Of a stretch of 7,216 nucleotides of DNA, positions 1 to 6,131 are shown piece by piece (position 1 is the first letter of the stretch; every line of letters begins with the position of its first letter). Location of the stretch: positions 1 through 7,216 of the forward strand of contig JBNLGG010000121.1 in assembly GCA_050305935.1 (NCBI GenBank), in the 5' to 3' direction. This DNA is from CAJXNP01 sp050305935 (GTDB taxonomy: Bacteria > Bacteroidota > Bacteroidia > Cytophagales > Cyclobacteriaceae). A program made the position numbers and the translations under genes. Below the pieces are notes generated by a model that worked only from the letters and a program-made list of their open reading frames with translations, was not told the DNA's origin and searched no databases.

Positions 1-26
1 GTGGTCGGATGAATCTTGAGGATCAT
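1..26 (-). CDS. possible start of a gene cut by the window edge
   Basis: An ATG at 24-26 on the minus strand opens a frame that runs off the left edge after eight codons, reading MILKIHPT. It lies 67 bases downstream of the stop of the preceding minus-strand gene, in the same direction. Bacteroidota proteins of the Sua5/YciO/YrdC family (threonylcarbamoyl-adenylate synthesis) often begin with a similar 'KI(H/Y)P' stretch, so that family is a guess. Eight residues cannot establish it, and the ATG may be chance. Confidence 0.2.
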
Positions 27-93
27 GCTGCAAGGGGCAAAAAAGAACCTTGCCAACGGTTTCGTGTCGGAGTCAGAAGATTATTGTGGGGCC

Positions 94-1065
94 TTAACTC
101 AAAGCCATCTTATAATGCAAATTCAAAAATCTCATTCCATAGAAGTTTAGCTTATGATCGGTGCGGAGTACATTTTCTTCATCCACATACACGTGGATCC
201 ATTCGTGCATGGGTTTGACAAATTTTGCCCAGTATTTTCCTGGGTGGTCAGTCAGGGTGAAGTAAAATCCGTGGTCACCAAATTTTTTTCCATCCGACGA
301 AAGCAGAAGGGAGCCATCGTCCAATACCTTTTTGGTCATGATCACTGTGGCATTTCCGTTTGGTAATGGGAAGATCACTTTGATAAGAGGACTGGCATAC
401 TTTGGATTCTGGCAGTTGGTATAAACGCCTGAATAAATCACGTCATTAGAACTTTTTAACGTTCGGTACCAAATCGTCCATTTTGATTCCTTCGTGGTGG
501 GGTGAACAAGTTTTATTAATTTGCTATTGAAACCTCGTGAAGAATCGATAGAGTTTAACGGGAGATTTAATTGTTGGAGTCTCCTGGAGAATAATAACGA
601 TAACAATTTTCCAAACAGACGGAACAAGCCTTTCCATTCCGACCAAACCTCAAAGGAATAATCGGAAGTGTGTTCATAAAAGTGGATGATTTGAGGAGAT
701 AGCCTGGTTCTTTCCTCATCTGTTACACCAATGTCCGCAATGGAGTTTAACAATCCGGCATGAGGTGGATTTTCAATCTTTTCCAATTTGTCCCTTTTCA
801 TCAAGGATTCAATAAATGTATCCTTGATAATATCTTCGTTCCCAATAGGGCCGATAAGCCAGGAATAGTTGACAGGATCGATTTTTCTTCCGCTTGCCTT
901 TACCCACCATTGGGTGGTTTTGTCGAGGAGATTTGGCGTTAACTGTTTCGGATTATGTTTTTTCAACCTCTCCTCTTCTAGGATTTTTTTATAATCGAAG
1001 TCAGGCGGAGCCTTAACTATTCCCCTTAGCTTTTTTACTCTTTCCGACTTAATTTTATCTGACAT
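94..1065 (-). CDS. conserved-looking cytoplasmic protein of unknown function (323 aa)
   Basis: This frame encodes a 323-residue protein with no signal peptide, lipobox or membrane segment, so it is probably cytoplasmic. The N-terminal 50 residues are lysine-rich and charged. The central block (about 126-185) looks like the best conserved part: it contains FYEHTSDY, EVWSEWKGLFR and LFSRRLQQLNLPL, followed by DSSRGF. The C-terminal half (about 195-315) is rich in aromatic residues and beta-type sequence, with HGFYFTLTD and HEWIHVYVDEE. I have a general impression of uncharacterised proteins with this central motif but can name no family or activity. The ATG at 1065 is the natural start. It lies 11 bases inside the -1-frame extension of the upstream membrane protein, so the two genes are probably co-transcribed and translationally coupled. 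Coding status is strong; function is unknown. Confidence 0.85.
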   Translation of the reverse strand: MSDKIKSERVKKLRGIVKAPPDFDYKKILEEERLKKHNPKQLTPNLLDKTTQWWVKASGRKIDPVNYSWLIGPIGNEDIIKDTFIESLMKRDKLEKIENPPHAGLLNSIADIGVTDEERTRLSPQIIHFYEHTSDYSFEVWSEWKGLFRLFGKLLSLLFSRRLQQLNLPLNSIDSSRGFNSKLIKLVHPTTKESKWTIWYRTLKSSNDVIYSGVYTNCQNPKYASPLIKVIFPLPNGNATVIMTKKVLDDGSLLLSSDGKKFGDHGFYFTLTDHPGKYWAKFVKPMHEWIHVYVDEENVLRTDHKLNFYGMRFLNLHYKMALS

Positions 1066-1204
1066 TAAATAAAATCCCTTGTGTTAAAACTCTGTTTTTG
1101 AGAATCTTTAATTTCATTACACCATCGGCAACAGTTATGTTGTAAATTTCTTCTGGGTGTAGCCATAAAATACTATCTATGTTAATTTCGGGAATATTTT
1201 TTTT
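1055..1204 (-). other. -1-frame continuation of the upstream membrane-protein gene
   Basis: Reading the minus strand in the frame whose codons end at 1055, there is no stop from before 1204 down to a TAA at 1055-1057. After the A-run the text begins NIPEINIDSILWLHPEE and ends KNRVLTQGILFNVR. It looks like ordinary protein and carries the polar C-terminal domain on by 47 residues. The zero frame at the junction reads TCT TTA AAA AAA ATA, which contains two overlapping X XXY YYZ heptamers (T TTA AAA and A AAA AAA). Rereading one base gives ...SSLKK-NIPEI... The extension's TAA overlaps the next gene's ATG by 11 bases, as in a normal operon. It may reflect programmed or transcriptional slippage, a real one-base deletion, or a homopolymer error in the sequence. 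Confidence 0.7.
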
Positions 1205-1908
1205 AAAGATGATTTTAACTCATCATCGTACCTCATTCTCACCATAAAGGTGGTAAAATGGTCTTTTGATTTTCCATTGGTCAGATGGTGAAATTCGTCA
1301 AACCCTCCACTAAATTCAATTAACACTTCTTCGATGCCGGAGATATCTTGATAGCTAACTAGGGCAAGACTGTCAATTTGAAAATGATCGAGGATAAACT
1401 GATTGTTTTTCTCAATCAGGGACGAGTTTTTTTCAAGTTCATCAAAAATTGATTTTGGTACAAGTGTAGAAATTGAGAAAATGCCAATGAGTAGTAGACT
1501 CGGCGCAATTGAGATGAAGTACTCACTTGGAATATAATAATCGATTTTTTTGAAATTTCGAACAAAGAAAAATAAGGAGGCTCCCAGTGATACAATCACT
1601 GAGATTGTAGCAATTAGTTGAAATATATGCTGCCCATCGAGATGTAAAATAATACTAACAGGTAGTAACAATACAGCAACATGGCTTAATATAGAAGTTG
1701 TAATTACAAGAATTCTACTTTTGTCACCGTCATTTCTCGTTCGATTATTTAATTCCTTTTGGTAAACGGCAATCACATAGATAACTGCGAACGGAACAAA
1801 TAGGAAAAGAATCAGGTTTCCCAGGCTTCCGATAGAACTCTGTGTTAGAATTAGAATAACTGCAACTATTAAAAAAGCGGGAACGACATATTTAAAAAAG
1901 ATTCTCAT
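1177..1908 (-). CDS. five-span membrane protein with C-terminal soluble domain, apparently frameshifted near its end
   Basis: The zero-frame product is 243 residues. It has five hydrophobic segments at about 7-22, 30-48, 66-88, 95-117 and 131-150, then a polar C-terminal domain from about 152. Just after the last span the sequence SIFDELEKNSSLIEKNNQF resembles the helical stretch that follows the membrane segment in gliding-motility proteins of the GldM type. That likeness is weak and I assign no function. The frame closes at a TAG (1177-1179) eight codons after a run of eight A (plus-strand T at 1197-1204). The -1 frame continues as convincing protein to a stop at 1055, giving a 284-residue product. 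The intact gene is therefore probably 1055-1908. The ATG at 1908 lies 12 bases after the stop of the upstream pseudogene and has no clear Shine-Dalgarno sequence, which is usual in this phylum. Confidence 0.75.
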   Translation of the reverse strand: MRIFFKYVVPAFLIVAVILILTQSSIGSLGNLILFLFVPFAVIYVIAVYQKELNNRTRNDGDKSRILVITTSILSHVAVLLLPVSIILHLDGQHIFQLIATISVIVSLGASLFFFVRNFKKIDYYIPSEYFISIAPSLLLIGIFSISTLVPKSIFDELEKNSSLIEKNNQFILDHFQIDSLALVSYQDISGIEEVLIEFSGGFDEFHHLTNGKSKDHFTTFMVRMRYDDELKSSLKKIFPKLT

Positions 1909-1920
1909 ATAATTATTAAT

Positions 1921-2239
1921 TTATAGATAATAAAAAGGCATTGGCTCAAACTCCGAAAACAATCCCTTACATTCCTCCACCTCACCCGCGGGGATATACT
2001 TACAAACTTCAGCGAATTTCCCCTACATTTTTTGTACATCAGGATTGGCATGTGCCTCACACATAGCTCCTTTGGATTTCCACCCAAACGGTACCGACCC
2101 TGGCGACCATTGTGACCGGTTTTCTGGGAGAAACTAAACGTGGCTGGCTGAGGATTTTCCAATGGGTAAACATAAGTTTTTGCTAGGCTGCTTCTTTGCC
2201 AGGTAATGGTTTATAGCCTACGATGACAATTCGCTCCAT
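1921..2239 (-). pseudogene. decayed small protein, likely dimeric alpha/beta-barrel (ABM-like) family
   Basis: Minus-strand reading from an ATG at 2237-2239 gives MERIVIVGYKPLPGKEAA, then an in-frame TAG (2183-2185). It resumes as QKLMFTHWKIL and continues through VSPRKPVTMVA. Near 2081-2095 the frame changes, apparently with loss of a few codons. The other frame gives WKSKGAMCEAHANPDVQKM, a second TAG (2023-2025), then GKFAEVCKYIPAGEVEECKG and LFSEFEPMPF, ending at a TAA (1921-1923). Joined together this matches my memory of short Bacteroidota proteins of about 100 residues with a ferredoxin-like, antibiotic-biosynthesis-monooxygenase-type fold. The family is recalled, but the broken reading is seen directly. 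Two nonsense codons plus a frameshift make a functional product very unlikely. A third-frame open reading frame across the same bases (1905-2162) is an artefact of the decay. Confidence 0.8.
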
Positions 2240-2333
2240 GAGTGAAAAGATGGTTTGAATTATAAGGTAGGAAAGACGCTTTGAGCCTGCAAACAAAATA
2301 AGCACTACACTCAGCGATACGGTAGATATAATA

Positions 2334-2993
2334 TCACTTCATCATAAAACCAAACCTGACGCCCCCATCGAGCAGTACACCGGTATAAGTGGGATCCAGC
2401 CAATAGCTTTCCGAATCTGTTTCCAATATGTTGTGGTTATCAAATGCATGTCGATACCCTATGCCCAGGTAAAAATCCATTAAAAACTGGTCGAACATAA
2501 ATTGCATGCCAAAATCAATGTTTAATCCTACCTTGTAAACCTTTGTATTGATGTCCTGGGTGTTAAATCGAATATAGGTTACTCCGTTCTCCCTGTATTC
2601 TTCCGGGTATTGTTCGGAGGATTTCAGATTAAAATATTGGAAGGTAGGCCCGGCCTGAACGTAAATATTGGTGCGGAAAAGTTTATTGTAATTGAGTTTG
2701 CCATAGTGATAGACAAACTTTTTGAAATAGGTATTTAGTCCGGCACCTTTCAACTCGTCGTACCATTCCAGGCCATCGGTCTGCCCATAATAGTACTGGG
2801 GAGCAAACACCAACCAGTGTGCGCCGTTTGCAAGTTTTCGCTCATAGTCCATTCGGATACCATATGTCCCCACATATTGCGGAAGGAAAGAAAGAGCCCG
2901 TTGATATTTTGGAAAGGGGTCCTCCGGCGAAATATCTTGTGCAAAGGTAAAAGCCGGGCAAATTATGCATAGGGTTAAAAAAATCTTTTTCAT
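2334..2993 (-). CDS. outer-membrane beta-barrel protein with signal peptide
   Basis: The 219-residue product has a clear signal peptide (lysines at 2-3, hydrophobic core, probable cleavage after TFA at residue 18, leaving Q19). The mature part is a series of short amphipathic strands rich in Tyr, Phe and Gly, such as GTYGIRMDYER, WLVFAPQYYYGQ, TNIYVQAGPTFQYF and QFLMDFYLGIGYRHAF. It ends on a barrel-like terminal strand, GVRFGFMMK. This is typical of a small eight-to-ten-strand outer-membrane barrel of the porin-like or DUF3575 sort; the exact family is not certain. Its ATG overlaps the TGA of the upstream LVIVD lipoprotein gene as ATGA (2990-2993), so translation is coupled. It probably provides the membrane anchor or partner for the two LVIVD proteins in the operon. 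That role is inferred from context only. Confidence 0.85.
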   Translation of the reverse strand: MKKIFLTLCIICPAFTFAQDISPEDPFPKYQRALSFLPQYVGTYGIRMDYERKLANGAHWLVFAPQYYYGQTDGLEWYDELKGAGLNTYFKKFVYHYGKLNYNKLFRTNIYVQAGPTFQYFNLKSSEQYPEEYRENGVTYIRFNTQDINTKVYKVGLNIDFGMQFMFDQFLMDFYLGIGYRHAFDNHNILETDSESYWLDPTYTGVLLDGGVRFGFMMK

Positions 2994-3730
2994 GGGTGGT
3001 AGGTATAGTGGCTTAAATGTGAAAGATCGGGCGCATTAAACTGATAAAATCCATCGTCGGCAGTCACAAGCAATTGATTGTTGTGGTAGATGATGTCATT
3101 GGCCGGAATGTTTTGGATGTGGTCTGTTTGATAAATGTTATTGACATCGGAGACATCAAAAATCTTTATCCCATCGTCGCATACGTACAGTGAGTTACCA
3201 TTAAGCGCCAGACCTTTCGGATTTTCCATGGAAATGCTGGTAAAAAATTGCGGATTGAAGATATTCGCCAGGTCGATCACGTGAAGTTCATTGACCGGTC
3301 GGCCACAATTGGAGCCGGTACGCAGGGTGAGATAGGCGAAATTTCCATCCGTCACTACCGGGTCACAGGACACGATGTGTTCATAATTGGAGATGAATTG
3401 GGGTTGCTTATCAGAGGAAACATCATAAATCATCATGCCTGATTGGGTACCCAAAAACAACCTGTCTTCAAAAGGAAATATGGTCTCCACGCCCCAGCCA
3501 AGGGAAATTTCATTTACCTTTTCCACCATCGAGTCATTGGAAATATCAAAAACATTCAGGTTGTTGTCATCCACGATGTACAGCGTATTTTCTTTTATTG
3601 CAAAGCGGGCAGTAGACCCTCCTTTTGAGGTGGAGGAGGATTCGAAGCTCGAATCGCTTCCAATAAAAGAACTGTCGTCGCAGGAAAGCAATGTGATGAC
3701 GAGTGTAAGAATAACTAGTAGGTTTTTCAT
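2990..3730 (-). CDS. LVIVD-repeat surface lipoprotein
   Basis: The best start is the ATG at 3730, because MKNLLVILTLVITLLSC is a textbook lipoprotein signal with lipobox LLSC and lipidated Cys17. The upstream in-frame ATG at 3763 would bury it. The product is 246 residues. After Cys17 comes an acidic, serine-rich linker (about 18-42), as in exported Bacteroidota lipoproteins. From about 43 there are repeated beta-propeller-like units: NTLYIVDDNNLNVFDIS, RLFLGTQSGMMIYDVS, ELHVIDLANIFNPQF, NSLYVCDDGIKIFDVS and QLLVTADDGFYQFNAP. These match the LVIVD repeat (COG5276-type secreted proteins), whose function is generally unknown. The gene starts 4 bases after the stop of another LVIVD gene and overlaps the next barrel gene by 4 bases. 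Anchoring to the outer membrane is likely; ligand and activity are unknown. Confidence 0.88.
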   Translation of the reverse strand: MKNLLVILTLVITLLSCDDSSFIGSDSSFESSSTSKGGSTARFAIKENTLYIVDDNNLNVFDISNDSMVEKVNEISLGWGVETIFPFEDRLFLGTQSGMMIYDVSSDKQPQFISNYEHIVSCDPVVTDGNFAYLTLRTGSNCGRPVNELHVIDLANIFNPQFFTSISMENPKGLALNGNSLYVCDDGIKIFDVSDVNNIYQTDHIQNIPANDIIYHNNQLLVTADDGFYQFNAPDLSHLSHYTYHP

Positions 3731-3734
3731 GGCT

Positions 3735-4247
3735 TTATTTTTTATAGGGTTCATATCGGACAATGATGGAATTTTCCGGCCGGAATTTCATAAAAGCTGA
3801 CGGGTAGATGCCGTCTGGTGGAAGTAATTCGGGAAGGGCATCCCGATTCCTGCTGACAACGGTAATGGAATTATTGACCAAGTCCGGCCTGATCCCAATT
3901 AAATCCACTGCATTATTGGCATAGATAATTCCATTCTTTTTCACGGCGACATCCGTACAGCCATCTATCTGAATAAAGGCCACATTGATTGGGTGTGTTG
4001 GATCGGCATTGTTGATGACATGGATGCCTTTAAATTGTTCGATAACAAAAATAAATTGATTGTACACCCATATTTTTCCGGGGCGATCGATGCCGCGGGA
4101 CTCCCGTACCTGCACAGCAGCTTCCATTTCGCTGCGGTTCATCATGACGGGTTCGTAGTTGTATGGCGCACTGTCAAAAGAGGTGAGCACTAATAGAATG
4201 ATGGGGGTGAGCATAATTGCCAGGGCAATGTAATAAAGTCGTTTCAT
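3735..4247 (-). CDS. exported LVIVD-repeat protein, first gene of its operon
   Basis: The chosen start is the ATG at 4247, which places a signal-type sequence (MKRLYYIALAIMLTPIILLV) at the N terminus. An upstream in-frame ATG at 4316 adds 23 residues without benefit. The product is 170 residues. There is no lipobox cysteine, so residues 5-22 act as a cleavable signal or a membrane anchor. Residues 58-118 show LVIVD-type units: GKIWVYNQFIFVIEQFKGIHVIN, then ADPTHPINVAFIQIDGCTDVAV and GIIYANNAVDLIGI. The tail (DALPELLPPDG, then IIVRYEP) matches what I recall of the C-terminal end of short LVIVD proteins in this phylum, so the gene looks complete. It lies 4 bases upstream of the LVIVD lipoprotein gene. 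The two proteins probably act together at the cell surface; this is inference. Confidence 0.85.
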   Translation of the reverse strand: MKRLYYIALAIMLTPIILLVLTSFDSAPYNYEPVMMNRSEMEAAVQVRESRGIDRPGKIWVYNQFIFVIEQFKGIHVINNADPTHPINVAFIQIDGCTDVAVKKNGIIYANNAVDLIGIRPDLVNNSITVVSRNRDALPELLPPDGIYPSAFMKFRPENSIIVRYEPYKK

Positions 4248-4331
4248 GTCGATGTTGATTTTTGATTGATAAAAGGACACTCCGGTAATGAAAATGGTTT
4301 GAATTAAAATTAACATTTTTAAAAAAAATGG

Positions 4332-4347
4332 AGTGATTTAAATCACT
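4332..4347. promoter_or_regulatory. perfect 16-bp palindrome, candidate operator for the LVIVD operon
   Basis: AGTGATTTAAATCACT is perfectly self-complementary. Its core GTGA-N6-TCAC is the half-site arrangement recognised by CRP/FNR-family regulators. It lies 85 bases upstream of the LVIVD operon's first ATG (4247) and about 80 bases before the regulator remnant on the other strand. Just upstream of it on the minus strand (4352-4359) is GATATTTG, one base off the Bacteroidota -7 promoter element TAnnTTTG. If that is the promoter, the palindrome would overlap the transcription start. I found no convincing -33 element. The palindrome has no loop and so is not a terminator. Its regulator is unknown. 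Confidence 0.45.
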
Positions 4348-4427
4348 GGCTCAAATATCTAAATAGAACAAAGAAAATTGTAGCTTCTGGAGATTCTGCA
4401 AATATCAGATTGCGCGGAAGTGCTTAA

Positions 4428-4822
4428 ATAAATAATGTCAACTTAGTGGGTCGAACAAATTGGTTTATGCCATACTTCTACCGGACATTACTGTTTTTCA
4501 TTTTGTCAGCATTCGTTTTTTCATCCCGTCTTTTCACAGGATCAAATCTGATAAGCAGGCAGAACTGGATTGGGAACAGTTCCACAAATACTTCAGGCAG
4601 GTCCATGAAAATTTTGACAATAATCTGCGCGCTCATTTTAACGATTTGACAAATAATGAAATCCGCCTGGCGGCTTTGTTAAAAATGAGTTTGAGCGCAA
4701 AGGAAATTGCGTCCATATTAAATATCTCACCTGACAGCGTCAATAAGGCCCGCTATCGTCTGCGTAAGAAATTGAACCTGTCGAGTGAGGATAGTTTGTA
4801 TGATTTTATTATTGCGTTGTAA
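4428..4822 (+). pseudogene. 3' remnant of a large membrane-bound LuxR-HTH sensor-regulator
   Basis: The only plus-strand gene. From about 4428 one frame reads NNVNLVGRTNWFMPYFYRTL followed by LFFILSAFVFSSRLF. This resembles the end of a Y_Y_Y domain and the single transmembrane helix of Bacteroidota sensor-regulators. A shift of frame between about 4516 and 4537 (near T-runs) leads into HRIKSDKQAELDWEQFHKYF, then LTNNEIRLAALLKM and a LuxR-type HTH: LSAKEIASILNISPDSVNKA, then RYRLRKKLNLSSEDSLYDFI. The stop is a TAA at 4820-4822. Intact proteins of this sort have a long sensory part (propeller/Y_Y_Y or TPR repeats) before the helix. Here a stop (TAA at 4425-4427) and non-coding sequence precede it, so the 5' part is gone. 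An ATG at 4460 could still give a 120-residue HTH protein, but its first 25 residues are out-of-frame text. Confidence 0.75.
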
Positions 4823-4868
4823 ATCAATGCGAAAGGGCGACTATCAGGAGTCAATCACTGGAATTTAA

Positions 4869-5195
4869 CTACAGAATGTCTTTCAGTAATTTAAGTAGCT
4901 CCTGATCGGTAATTGAATCCTTTTCAGACTTATCATAAATCGAAAGTAAAAAAACGGAATTGTCAGTCACATAGAAATGAGTAATAACCCTGGCTCCACC
5001 AGATTTCCCCTTTCCTTTGGAGGCTATGGCCAAGCGGATTTTGTAGCAATTGTTTCCAAGGGGAGTTCCCAATCTTGGGTTTTCAGTAAGCTGTGCACCT
5101 AGTACTTTGATTTCAGATTTTAGCGAGGGGTATTTTTTAATGAGTTTCTTAGCCTCCTTGCGAAAGTTGGCAATGGTATTTATTTTATAATTCAT
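4869..5195 (-). CDS. RelE/ParE-family toxin of a type II toxin-antitoxin system
   Basis: The product is 108 residues from the ATG at 5195 (MNYKINTIANFRKEAKKLIK). A further in-frame ATG at 5210 is less likely. The sequence follows the compact RelE/ParE plan: an N-terminal helix pair with KEAKKLIKKYPSLKSEIKVL (residues 14-33), ENPRLGTPLGNNCYKIRLAI (39-58), a basic glycine-rich loop KGKGKSGGARVITHFYV (60-76) and a final strand-helix VFLLSIYDKSEKDSI (81-95). The KIR(L/V)A and SGGARV(I)T motifs are typical of a subgroup common in Bacteroidota and Cyanobacteria. Such toxins usually act as ribosome-dependent mRNA interferases or gyrase poisons; which applies here cannot be told. The start lies 11 bases inside the antitoxin gene, so the toxin is translated after it. 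It converges with the regulator remnant, with 46 bases between them. Confidence 0.85.
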   Translation of the reverse strand: MNYKINTIANFRKEAKKLIKKYPSLKSEIKVLGAQLTENPRLGTPLGNNCYKIRLAIASKGKGKSGGARVITHFYVTDNSVFLLSIYDKSEKDSITDQELLKLLKDIL

Positions 5196-5400
5196 CGAGG
5201 AACTCGTCAAGTGAAAGCGCTTTTTTCTTGCCCGCCTTAATCTGATTGACTTCCTCCACAGCCTCTTTCAGTCCCTCTAAAATTTGTTCTTTTGAGGTAA
5301 TCGTGTCTGTTTCGATTCTTTTAATGAATTTAAGGCTCTTGATCAATTCCATAAAAAATGGAACCTTATTATCGGGAACATGTATCGTTATCTGTTTCAT
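5185..5400 (-). CDS. antitoxin paired with the RelE/ParE-family toxin
   Basis: The 71-residue product from the ATG at 5400 starts MKQITIHVPDNKVPFFMELI, the usual opening of small antitoxins in this subgroup. In-frame ATGs at 5412 and 5424 are possible; 5412 has a purine-rich AAGAAAG before it. The N-terminal 25 residues would form the strand-helix part, and the C-terminal tail (GLKEAVEEVNQIKAGKKKAL, then LDEFLDEL) resembles the toxin-wrapping peptide. In this family the antitoxin neutralises its toxin by direct binding and the pair often represses its own promoter. I see no obvious operator upstream. It is the first gene of a two-gene unit, with an 11-base overlap (5185-5195) into the toxin gene. 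Confidence 0.82.
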   Translation of the reverse strand: MKQITIHVPDNKVPFFMELIKSLKFIKRIETDTITSKEQILEGLKEAVEEVNQIKAGKKKALSLDEFLDEL

Positions 5401-5669
5401 GGCTATATCCATCTTTCTTGTCAACTACGAAAATCTAGTGTTGAAGAGATAAAAAAAGCTCGTCCATTGCAGGCAGTCGACTTTCAATGAATATTACAAA
5501 ATTAACCATTATTCATCGACAAATGAAAAAATAGTTGAGTGTTGAAATAAGGTGTTGAACATCGTTTTAACCATAGATTAGCAAAAAGGGCACTTTCCGA
5601 CGAATGTGCAGCAAGGTTGCAAATAAGAAAGTCTATTGGCTTTTGGTGGCATCACCCCATTGTACAACC

Positions 5670-6131
5670 TTACCTCCCCCTCATACCTCTACGTCTTCCC
5701 TGAAACCGAATAGTTTGAAGGGTAAGCCTTCTAAATTCACTCCCTTGATTTTCGTCACAAAGCAAAAAAATTTCTCGCTGATGTACCAATAATTCCGCGG
5801 CATGTTCACGTTCCAATTTTCCAATAACATCCAGCAGTGAGTCTGAGTCGATAGAAGAGTCAAATATGCTTTCGTGGAGCATCCTTCTGCACTCATAAAT
5901 TTTTTCCGCAGAAACCTGCTGCCGCTGGTGAAAATCGTCTGATAGCGCGATGAACTTTTTTTCCTGGTCCGGCGAAAAATTCAATTGACCGGAAAGCATT
6001 CTTTGATGAAAACCCTGCTGGGGTCGCATGTCCCTGGGGGTGTCACTCCTAAACCAAATAAGACCTATCAATACCAGGTTGATAATGACAAGCGCTATGA
6101 CAGCTAGGGATAATGTTTTATTCGATTTCAT
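5670..6131 (-). CDS. membrane-anchored Spy/CnrX-like periplasmic protein
   Basis: The 153-residue product has one N-terminal membrane segment (about 8-27) and a helical periplasmic part, placing it with the Spy/CpxP and 'periplasmic heavy-metal sensor' proteins. Family-like features are the GFHQRML start (residues 40-46), LNFSPDQEKKFIAL (50-63, the counterpart of the LTxxQ motif), FHQRQQ (67-72) and a second helical hairpin ending in REIFLLCDENQGSEFRRL (119-136). Possible metal ligands are His42, His68, Cys81, His86, His110, His117 and Cys125. The end is unusually basic (RFQGRRRGMRGR). It is the last gene of the sigma operon and its ATG overlaps the anti-sigma gene by 14 bases. By analogy with CnrX it may sense metal or envelope stress and relay this to the anti-sigma protein. 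That role is inference. Confidence 0.8.
   Translation of the reverse strand: MKSNKTLSLAVIALVIINLVLIGLIWFRSDTPRDMRPQQGFHQRMLSGQLNFSPDQEKKFIALSDDFHQRQQVSAEKIYECRRMLHESIFDSSIDSDSLLDVIGKLEREHAAELLVHQREIFLLCDENQGSEFRRLTLQTIRFQGRRRGMRGR

Noticed and set aside
1177..1908. GldM-like assignment for the five-span membrane protein
   Set aside because: The likeness is limited to one short helical stretch after the last span; GldM has a single span and a much longer periplasmic part.
1905..2162. An 85-codon minus-strand open frame overlapping the membrane protein start by 4 bases
   Set aside because: It is in neither frame that reads as the decayed small protein here; its own text is low in structure and rich in Arg and Cys, as expected of an out-of-frame reading.
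2240..2333. Possible promoter for the pseudogene (a TTTGTTTG element on the minus strand)
   Set aside because: One mismatch to the -7 element and no properly spaced -33 partner; too weak to call.
3435..3800. A 121-codon plus-strand open frame
   Set aside because: It lies opposite the well-supported LVIVD lipoprotein gene and has no recognisable protein features.
5438..5559. Three copies of GTGTTGAA (5438, 5539, 5552) in the gap between the antitoxin and the Spy-like gene
   Set aside because: The copies are short, irregularly spaced and not flanked by further similarity; no array or clear operator results. Nothing else was seen in the gap 5401-5669.
5613..5671. Inverted repeat AAGGTTG / CAACCTT after the Spy-like gene
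   Set aside because: A 7-bp stem with a loop of about 45 bases and no following T-run does not make a terminator.
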